Positions 6,295 through 11,450 of a DNA stretch of 11,450 nt are shown in pieces (the first letter of the stretch is position 1; every line of letters starts with the position of its first letter). The notes under the pieces were generated by a model. It saw nothing but the letters and a program-made list of their open reading frames with translations. It did no database searches and was not told the DNA's origin. A program made the translations under genes and the position numbers. The stretch lies in NCBI GenBank assembly GCA_027081695.1, contig JALWJI010000165.1, positions 1 through 11,450 on the forward strand. The letters are read 5' to 3'. Origin of the DNA: Acidilobaceae archaeon (lineage in GTDB: Archaea; Thermoproteota; Thermoprotei_A; Sulfolobales; Acidilobaceae).

Positions 6295-7293
6295 TTAGAC
6301 TTCGCTGGTCATTACGATTATTGTTGTTTTATTAAGATTTTGATCGTATATTATTGTAACTTCGGCATGTTTGTATCCTCCTTCAGTAAGTGTTGCACTT
6401 ATGTAGAGGTATGTTTCATTCGTGTATGATTCGTCTATTGCAAGGTTACTCAGGTTGTTGTGTTCAAGGAAGTCTTGTAGATTGTTTAGTAATTCTGTTT
6501 TATTGACTTGCTGAAGTATATTTCCTGTGAGGTTGTATATCTTTTTGTAAGTGGTCGCAATGCCGTAGTCTGTTTGAGTCGTGGATAACACAAATAGATG
6601 CTCGTATGGTACTGGTTTGCCGATCTCCAGGAATACTTTATCTGTTAGAAGAGTTAGAAAGTCATCATTCCAATATCCACTCATCCATCCAGGGGCTCTT
6701 ACGGTTTTTGACGTTATTGTTAGGTTTCCTTGTGATGTTAATATTGTTATAGGGTAGTCAGCATAGATATCGAGAGTTACAAGGTTTACGATAGTAGTTA
6801 TATTGATCGAGACTGTTTCTCCAGGGTTTAGGGTTAAGGGTAGTCCTGGACTAGCCTCTAGTATATCTGTTGTACTGTAACCCGCTACGCGTATTTCATT
6901 TATTGTCACAGCGTTGTTGCCGTTGTTTGTTATATTAATTGTAACGTTTAGTTTCTCCATGAATTCGTCGTAGTATATTTCGGATGCATCGGCCTCTAGG
7001 ATTAGTTCACCGTAGGTTCCTGTTGTTTCGCTTCCTCCAGAAGTTGTCGTTGTTAATGGACTACTGGTCGAGGACGTAGTGCTAGCTGATGCTTCGTTTT
7101 CATTAGAGCTTTCAGTCTCTGTAGGCACTGTTCCAGCTTCTTCCCCGAGTCCATTTGTTGATTCATTATTGTTAACAGTAGTGTTAGACGTTAGGATTCC
7201 TATTCTTTCTCTGAGCTGAGGGAATGTGTACAGTGTCGCTATAGCCAATACCAGGAGTAGAAATAGGACGCCTAAAGCCTTCTTAGCCCCCAT
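6295..7293 (-). CDS. Membrane-anchored, glycosylated surface protein of unknown function
   Basis: This 332-residue protein has an N-terminal hydrophobic anchor or signal (about residues 5-25) after the basic MGAKK. A low-complexity Ser/Thr/Asn/Glu linker follows (about 35-92). Next is a beta-rich, Ig/CARDB-like segment (about 95-200, with INITNNGNNAVTINEIRV and the LNPGETVSINI turn), and then a C-terminal domain (about 205-332) without a recognised motif. Eleven N-x-S/T sequons are spread along the mature part, as expected for N-glycosylated crenarchaeal envelope proteins. The Thr/Ser-rich linker suggests a stalk through the S-layer zone. ATG at 7293 follows GGGAG at about 12 bases. An AT-rich box A (TTTAATAAATATATAC on this strand, about 7341-7356) lies upstream. 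It is divergent from the LEA14-like gene. A solute-binding, protease-inhibitor or S-layer-associated role is possible but not shown. Confidence 0.8.
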   Translation of the reverse strand: MGAKKALGVLFLLLVLAIATLYTFPQLRERIGILTSNTTVNNNESTNGLGEEAGTVPTETESSNENEASASTTSSTSSPLTTTTSGGSETTGTYGELILEADASEIYYDEFMEKLNVTINITNNGNNAVTINEIRVAGYSTTDILEASPGLPLTLNPGETVSINITTIVNLVTLDIYADYPITILTSQGNLTITSKTVRAPGWMSGYWNDDFLTLLTDKVFLEIGKPVPYEHLFVLSTTQTDYGIATTYKKIYNLTGNILQQVNKTELLNNLQDFLEHNNLSNLAIDESYTNETYLYISATLTEGGYKHAEVTIIYDQNLNKTTIIVMTSEV

Positions 7294-7340
7294 ACTTCAA
7301 CAACTCCCTATGTTAATCGTTTCAGCATTTAAGAAAGAAA

Positions 7341-7356
7341 GTATATATTTATTAAA
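7341..7356 (-). promoter_or_regulatory. Box A of the surface protein gene
   Basis: On the minus strand TTTAATAAATATATAC is a strong TATA element. It predicts a transcript start near 7323 and a leader of about 30 bases carrying GGGAG before the ATG at 7293. Confidence 0.5.
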
Positions 7357-7516
7357 TTGGAACAAAGAGGTTATGATAATCCCGTGTATTTACAAATAGT
7401 TTCTGTTATAGTTTCTATCTAAGCTTAAGCCGTATTCTTGGTTCGAATCGGGCGCCTGAACCATTATCTGTTTATTGGCTGCCTTATATGTTATCTAGAA
7501 TGGAGATGATAAGGAA
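7357..7516. other. Intergenic region upstream of the LEA14-like gene
   Basis: This stretch holds the palindrome GCTTAAGC (7423-7430) and the short inverted repeat GGTTC/GAACC (7440-7444 with 7458-7462). Two candidate box A elements for the downstream gene follow, TGTTTATTGG (7469-7478) and CTTATATGTT (7483-7492). The first gives a leader that includes GGAGATGAT before the ATG at 7517 and is preferred. No RNA gene is supported. Confidence 0.35.
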
Positions 7517-8146
7517 ATGGCGAGATATGCTCTGAAGGTTTCAAAGATCGTCTCTATTCTAAAAGTCATGTTCTATGCTGTTGTTGTGTTTGGATTAGTC
7601 ACGTATGGTTATGGTCTATATGTATCGAGTAATGATTGGAAGATTACTGTAGATGGGATTCCAATAATAGACTATGTCTCTGGTTCTGAAGTAAAAATAA
7701 CGACGACTCTTGATATCTATAATCCTTCCAGAAATAATGTAAATCTATATAATGTATGGTACAGTGTTTACATTGACAACTATTATGTTGGAGAGGGATT
7801 CATACCGTATGTAATGCTACATCCGGGAAACAATAAAATAAACACATCTATCACAATAGAAATACTCGACCTGCCATGCAATGTTGCTAGGGCACTTTCT
7901 AACGATAATACAATTAATATCACGGTAAAAGGATATGCAGTGTTTCAACTAAAACTATACGGAAAGATAAACTACAAGCAGTTAACAGTGTCATTTAATA
8001 AGACAGTAAGTAACGTAGAATTCCCCGATGCCCCTCCTGGAGCTAACGAAATGCTGAGGCTTCTCGTAACAGTCTGTGATTCACCACAAGACATAGTTAC
8101 AATTATTACAAGCACTGGTGGCTCCCAATACCCATTCATTCCATAG
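7517..8146 (+). CDS. Membrane-anchored LEA14/WHy-domain protein
   Basis: The 209-residue protein has one N-terminal membrane segment (about residues 12-36) and then a domain of the LEA type 2 (LEA14, WHy) fold at about 41-150. The features are VDGIPIIDYVSGSEVKITTTL, the hallmark Asn-Pro in LDIYNPS (Asn69-Pro70), an NLYNVWYSVYIDNYYVGEG strand pair, and a HPGNNKINTSITI strand. LEA14-type domains are beta-sandwiches found in plants, bacteria and archaea and are linked to desiccation and other stress. Here the domain would face outside. The C-terminal part (about 150-209) has two Cys-containing stretches (Cys121 and Cys187) and no motif I know. GGAGATGAT precedes the ATG. It lies 98 bp upstream of mpgS on the same strand, but with a promoter in between. 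Link to osmotic or heat protection is inferred from this context only. Confidence 0.75.
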   Translation: MARYALKVSKIVSILKVMFYAVVVFGLVTYGYGLYVSSNDWKITVDGIPIIDYVSGSEVKITTTLDIYNPSRNNVNLYNVWYSVYIDNYYVGEGFIPYVMLHPGNNKINTSITIEILDLPCNVARALSNDNTINITVKGYAVFQLKLYGKINYKQLTVSFNKTVSNVEFPDAPPGANEMLRLLVTVCDSPQDIVTIITSTGGSQYPFIP

Positions 8147-8163
8147 TTGCTGATAAGAATGTC

Positions 8164-8177
8164 ATGTTTCGAAACAT
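8164..8177 (+). promoter_or_regulatory. Perfect 14-bp palindrome upstream of the mpgS box A (candidate operator)
   Basis: ATGTTTC-GAAACAT is a perfect 14-bp palindrome with no spacer. It lies 21 bp upstream of the mpgS box A, in the position where archaeal activators or repressors bind next to the BRE. It could also act in the 3' region of the LEA14-like transcript, but it lacks a loop and a T-run. The binding protein is unknown. Confidence 0.5.
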
Positions 8178-8196
8178 TCAAAGAGAAGATATATCT

Positions 8197-8229
8197 GCTA
8201 TATTTTAGCTACTAGACTACACCTATTTT
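8197..8229 (+). promoter_or_regulatory. mpgS promoter
   Basis: GCTATATTTTAG (8197-8208) is a clear box A, placing the transcript start near 8229, about 16 bases before the mpgS ATG. The leader contains AGGGGCCTAGGA. The neighbouring ATATATC (8189-8195) could extend or shift the TATA element. Confidence 0.55.
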
Positions 8230-8244
8230 CCAAGGGGCCTAGGA

Positions 8245-9411
8245 ATGCTAATAGAGTACCCTCATAGATTTGAGCGCTATGGTGCGATAACGATCCATGA
8301 CATAGTCAAAGTACTGGAGCTAGACTCGTCTAATTATAGAGGTTTCAGAGGGATATATCCTGTTTCCTATGATACTCTAGAGGATTATGCTGCACGAACA
8401 GCAATAATAGTACCTGTGAAAAACGAGGATCTATTAACGTTCGAAGGTGTGCTGAGAGCTATTCCTCACGGGTCTCTTGTAATAGTGGTCTCAGCATCAC
8501 AGAGAAAGCCTGTGGACATCTATAATCATGAGGTCGAACTTGTAAGAGTTATACATGAATCGACTCGGAAAGGTATCCTAATCGTTCACCAGCACGATCC
8601 TACGTGGGCCGAAGTGTTAGGGGATACACAGCTTTCAGACATGCTGGGGAAGAATGGAACCGTGAGGAGAGGAAAAGGAGAGGGAATGCTATTAGGGGCA
8701 TTAATCGCCGCAGGGCTCGGATACAATTACATAGGATTTATCGATAGTGACAATTATGTGCCGGGTAGTGTTCATGAATATAGCTGGATATACTATGCAG
8801 GCTTTAGTATGTCGCGTAACCCATATACAATGGTTCGAATAAAGTGGTCATTTAAAGGTAAACTAGCTTCATCCAGCATGTATCTTAGGAGACGCGGAAG
8901 AGTCTCTATGGTAACAAACAGCGTTCTAAACTATGCCTTATCCGTTATAAGAAGAGTGGAAACCGATATCATCAATACCGCAAACAGTGGCGAGCATGCT
9001 CTATCAACAGAACTAGCATTGAGGCTCAAGTGGGCCGGGGGATTCGCCGTAGAGCCCTTCCAGCTAGTCTACATGCTTGAGAACTGCTATCTGAGCCTAG
9101 AAGAGTCATGTGACCTTCTTCCACATGGAGTTAACATATATCAAATAGAGGCACGAAACCCACATATACATGCTGAGAGAGGCGACGAACACATAGTGGA
9201 TATGATAGCGAAGAGTCTCGGAACAATATATTATTCAAAGTTGAACAATGACAAAGTAAAGGAGAGAATACACAAAGTCCTAAAAGAATATGGGTGGACA
9301 AAACCTTTACCCAAAATACGCGTCTACGATCCACGTGGCATCAACGCAGAGAAAATTATCACAAGACTTCTAGCTGAAAGCAGAGACGCATATTTCTTCG
9401 AGGCAAAATAA
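8245..9411 (+). CDS. mpgS: Mannosyl-3-phosphoglycerate synthase (GT55)
   Basis: The enzyme transfers mannose from GDP-mannose to 3-phosphoglycerate, giving mannosyl-3-phosphoglycerate, the first step to the compatible solute mannosylglycerate. At 388 residues it matches the size of the Pyrococcus enzyme. A GT-A nucleotide-sugar fold starts at AIIVPVKNE (53-61), a GKGEG loop (143-147) follows, and the metal-binding D-x-D is FIDSDNY (Asp167 and Asp169). The N-terminal YPHRFERYG and HDIVKVLELD, and the C-terminal region with the EARNPHIHAERGDEH stretch (about 305-319), are also typical of MPGS. The start is ATG at 8245. It is followed after 74 bp by the phosphatase gene on the same strand, the classic mpgS-mpgP pair. 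Mannosylglycerate protects proteins against heat and salt in marine hyperthermophiles, so regulation by salt or temperature is likely. Confidence 0.95.
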   Translation: MLIEYPHRFERYGAITIHDIVKVLELDSSNYRGFRGIYPVSYDTLEDYAARTAIIVPVKNEDLLTFEGVLRAIPHGSLVIVVSASQRKPVDIYNHEVELVRVIHESTRKGILIVHQHDPTWAEVLGDTQLSDMLGKNGTVRRGKGEGMLLGALIAAGLGYNYIGFIDSDNYVPGSVHEYSWIYYAGFSMSRNPYTMVRIKWSFKGKLASSSMYLRRRGRVSMVTNSVLNYALSVIRRVETDIINTANSGEHALSTELALRLKWAGGFAVEPFQLVYMLENCYLSLEESCDLLPHGVNIYQIEARNPHIHAERGDEHIVDMIAKSLGTIYYSKLNNDKVKERIHKVLKEYGWTKPLPKIRVYDPRGINAEKIITRLLAESRDAYFFEAK

Positions 9412-9427
9412 TCACCTAACTATCACT

Positions 9428-9441
9428 CTTAACAGGTTAAG
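9428..9441 (+). promoter_or_regulatory. Inverted repeat in the mpgS-mpgP gap
   Basis: CTTAAC-AG-GTTAAG is a perfect 6-bp inverted repeat with a 2-bp spacer, 16 bp after the mpgS stop and 45 bp before the mpgP ATG. It could be an operator or a weak RNA hairpin. GGTGGG (about 9475-9480) upstream of the mpgP start is the likely ribosome site. The function of the repeat is not shown. Confidence 0.3.
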
Positions 9442-9485
9442 CGAGATTCAAAGGTATCGAGGACGCGGCATAACGGTGGGCAACA

Positions 9486-10337
9486 ATGCATGGAAGACTG
9501 ATTGTATTTAGTGATATTGATCATACAATGATGTCTAATACAGGGGACCTCGGAGAAGTACCCTACATGATAGATCTCCTAGAGTCCGCAGGGATACCAG
9601 TAGTCCTGGTCACTGCTAAGACAATTACAGAAGTAATCAATCTTCAAAGAAACCTAGGGATAAAGAAATGGTTCATAGCAGTAATAGAAAGTGGTGCCGC
9701 AATATTTGCTGATCCCGGAATATTACCATACGTATCAGGACACATGAGGCTCGCCGGAAAGGAACTAGAATACGTCGAATTAACAGCCAAGATGGGTCTT
9801 GAGGAAATGGACGATAAAGCGAAAAGAATTCTTAGGGAGAGAAATATAGAATGTAATCCTCCTCTTGTCAACGTATGGGATTTATCCGGCGAAGAGCTCT
9901 CCCGAATAACAGGTCTTCCCGTGGAGCAGGCCAAACTTATACCGACGCGTGACTATATGCTTGTTTACTATACTCCCGACATGGAGTGTAAGGAAAAAAT
10001 CAAGAATATTCTCGAGTCTAGAGGATTCTATGTAGGGCTTGGACGGAATTTCGTCCATATAGGCCTTCATAAAGGAAAAGGCTGGGCAGTCAGGTGGATG
10101 ATAGAAAACGTACCGAAAATAATGGGGAAAACTAGTATAGGTCTAGGAGATTCCTCCCCCGATATAGATTTCCTAGAAATAGTAGATGTCCCAATAATAA
10201 TTCCTCACGTGACTGGTCCTAGGATAAGGCTAGCACGGCCTGATTATAGTATTGCACTCTATCCAGCTCCCCGCGGGTGGGTTAGTTCGCTACGAGAATA
10301 CATTGTTAGGAATTATAGCGGGCCCGTGTTTGTATAG
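9486..10337 (+). CDS. mpgP: Mannosyl-3-phosphoglycerate phosphatase (HAD superfamily)
   Basis: This enzyme removes the phosphate from mannosyl-3-phosphoglycerate to give mannosylglycerate. The 283-residue protein is a Mg-dependent HAD phosphatase of the Cof/IIB-cap type. Motif I is SDIDHT (Asp10 nucleophile, Asp12 acid/base), motif II includes Thr43 in LVTAKT, motif III supplies Lys from HKGKG (195-199), and motif IV is GLGDSSPDIDFL (Asp222 and Asp226/228). The cap region (about 85-190) sits between motifs II and III as in the family. His13 replaces the usual Gly after Asp12, which also occurs in MPGP relatives. The start is ATG at 9486 after GGTGGG. It follows mpgS by 74 bp and is probably co-transcribed with it. 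It converges on nrdJ, leaving only 52 bp between the stops. Confidence 0.93.
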   Translation: MHGRLIVFSDIDHTMMSNTGDLGEVPYMIDLLESAGIPVVLVTAKTITEVINLQRNLGIKKWFIAVIESGAAIFADPGILPYVSGHMRLAGKELEYVELTAKMGLEEMDDKAKRILRERNIECNPPLVNVWDLSGEELSRITGLPVEQAKLIPTRDYMLVYYTPDMECKEKIKNILESRGFYVGLGRNFVHIGLHKGKGWAVRWMIENVPKIMGKTSIGLGDSSPDIDFLEIVDVPIIIPHVTGPRIRLARPDYSIALYPAPRGWVSSLREYIVRNYSGPVFV

Positions 10338-10389
10338 GATTTAAGAAATGAAGTAGGAAAGTCTTTTGATAAACACTATGTTATGTTGC

Positions 10390-11448
10390 TTAGATATCGC
10401 AGGTCGGGCATCCGCCTGCATAGTCTTCGGCTACAGCGACTACTTCTTTTACTTTTCCGCTCCCTAGACGGAGCTTCGTCTTACCCGGGGCATGTCTAGT
10501 CTCAATATGTTCTAGAGCTTGTTTTGCTGTCGTTTCGGGGCTTGGCTCGACTGGTTCTTTTACAGGCTCAACGATTAAAGCCGGTAGGTCTTCTGACTCG
10601 TTGACGGGCTTCAGGACTTTTCTACCATCTTTAGTATATTCGACTTCTACTTCTCCATATTCTTCGTGGTACTCGATATGTTTGCCGTGGTCTTTTCTTT
10701 CTTGATCTTTCTTCTCTTTTTCTTTTAGGCCGAAATAGATTACCTGTTCGCTTTTACTCCTGTCTCTATATACGGTTGTTCCTTTTATTCCAAGCTTCCA
10801 TGCCAGCAAGTATATTCTCCTTACAGTTTCTATAGGTTCGTCGTGTCTAAGGTTGATAGTCTTGCTTGTTCCAGCATCTATCCATGCCTGCCAAACTGCC
10901 TGTTGCAGGAGATGCCATTCGGGATCGACGTCGTGAGCTGTCTTAAAGATTTTTCTTAGAGATCTCGGAATCCACTTGAGGTGTTGTATGCTTCCTGTCT
11001 CGGCTACTTCTAAGAACACCTCGGGTTCATCCATTTCTCTTTTTGCTAGTTCTTCTAGGAATAATGGATCTACTTCTATGAACTCGCCTACTGCAACCCT
11101 TCTTAAGAACGCTAAGGCGAATAATGGTTCTATGCTAGAGCTGGCTCCTGCTATTATGCTTATGGATCCTGTTGGAGCTATACTTAATAGTGCGGCGTTC
11201 CGTAATCCGAATTTCATGGCTTCTTCCTTTACCAGGTTCCAGTCGGTCTTGGGCTTTTTCTCTAGTAGACGTAGTAGTTTTTCACTAGGCTGCGAAAGGA
11301 ATTCTTTTCTCCCAGTCTCTTTGTATACAATCTTAAGATAATCGTCCGGGCTCTGGTATGGAAGTGTTTCATGTAGCCATCTATATAGTTTTGGATTCCA
11401 TGCCGGGAAGGATCCTTTCTCCTTCGATAATTCTATGCTTTCCATGTA
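10390..11448 (-). CDS. nrdJ: Adenosylcobalamin-dependent ribonucleotide reductase (class II), C-terminal part, truncated by window edge
   Basis: The enzyme reduces ribonucleotides to deoxyribonucleotides using a B12 radical. The frame is open to the right edge (a Tyr codon precedes the ATG at 11443-11445), so this is only the C-terminal part of a much longer protein. From that ATG, LRNAALLSIAPTGSISIIAG (81-100) is the hallmark substrate and phosphate-binding loop of class II large subunits, followed by ASSSIEPLFA. DAGTSKTINLRHDEP (about 191-205) and KGTTVYRDRSKSEQ (about 220-233) complete the barrel. A charged Lys/Glu-rich linker (about 240-330) leads to the C-terminal GGCPTCDI, whose C346-x-x-C349 is the redox-active pair that shuttles electrons into the active site. 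No intein is seen in the visible part. It converges with mpgP. Oxygen-independent DNA precursor supply suits micro-oxic growth. Confidence 0.92.
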   Translation of the reverse strand, partial: YMESIELSKEKGSFPAWNPKLYRWLHETLPYQSPDDYLKIVYKETGRKEFLSQPSEKLLRLLEKKPKTDWNLVKEEAMKFGLRNAALLSIAPTGSISIIAGASSSIEPLFALAFLRRVAVGEFIEVDPLFLEELAKREMDEPEVFLEVAETGSIQHLKWIPRSLRKIFKTAHDVDPEWHLLQQAVWQAWIDAGTSKTINLRHDEPIETVRRIYLLAWKLGIKGTTVYRDRSKSEQVIYFGLKEKEKKDQERKDHGKHIEYHEEYGEVEVEYTKDGRKVLKPVNESEDLPALIVEPVKEPVEPSPETTAKQALEHIETRHAPGKTKLRLGSGKVKEVVAVAEDYAGGCPTCDI

Positions 11449-11450
11449 GG

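Noticed and set aside
7436..7456. A T-arm-like sequence (GGTTCGAATC followed by GGGCGCC) suggesting a tRNA remnant
   Set aside because: The T-stem does not pair beyond one or two bases and no anticodon or acceptor partner lies upstream, so it is probably chance.
10390..11448. An intein in nrdJ
   Set aside because: The visible catalytic region is continuous through the usual intein-prone motifs, with no splicing-domain blocks; the upstream half is outside the window.

Overview
The window reads as chromosomal DNA of a hyperthermophilic crenarchaeon, most like the Desulfurococcales. This is an inference from several signs. Protein genes are of moderate GC, while the two RNA genes are strikingly GC-rich. 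GTG and TTG starts are used, archaeal TATA (box A) elements lie about 25 bp before the expected transcript starts, and purine-rich GGTGA-type ribosome sites are present. The gene content also fits: an archaeal RNase P RNA, adenosylcobalamin-type ribonucleotide reductase, and the mannosylglycerate pathway typical of marine hyperthermophiles. No species is claimed. No mobile element, CRISPR array or clear sign of transfer was seen.

Layout. Positions 3-659 (+) hold the 3' part of an amidohydrolase cut by the left edge. Positions 712-1545 (-) hold a CitG-like protein with a TTG start. From a promoter with a perfect inverted repeat, 1707-2630 (+) encodes a heme O synthase (CtaB), tightly followed by an unknown polytopic membrane protein (2636-3412). 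That gene runs tail-to-tail into moaA (3312-4466, -) with a 101-bp overlap. Next come the RNase P RNA (about 4511-4850, -), an unknown histidine-rich polytopic membrane protein (4869-5945, -), and tRNA-Gly(CCC) (6060-6138, +). A glycosylated surface protein (6295-7293, -) is divergent from a membrane-anchored LEA14-type protein (7517-8146, +). After a perfect 14-bp palindrome and a promoter come mpgS (8245-9411) and mpgP (9486-10337), which make mannosylglycerate. The right edge carries the 3' part of nrdJ (10390 to the edge, -).

How the genes may work together. CtaB supplies heme O to a heme-copper terminal oxidase, so the organism probably respires with oxygen or a similar acceptor. Its coupled Cys-containing membrane partner, and perhaps the His-rich membrane protein further on, may belong to oxidase or heme assembly; this is inference. 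MpgS and MpgP form the two-step route from GDP-mannose and 3-phosphoglycerate to the compatible solute mannosylglycerate. The LEA14-type protein just upstream on the same strand makes this end of the window look like a solute and envelope stress region. The most interesting regulatory signals are the near-identical layouts of palindromes at the ctaB and mpgS promoters.
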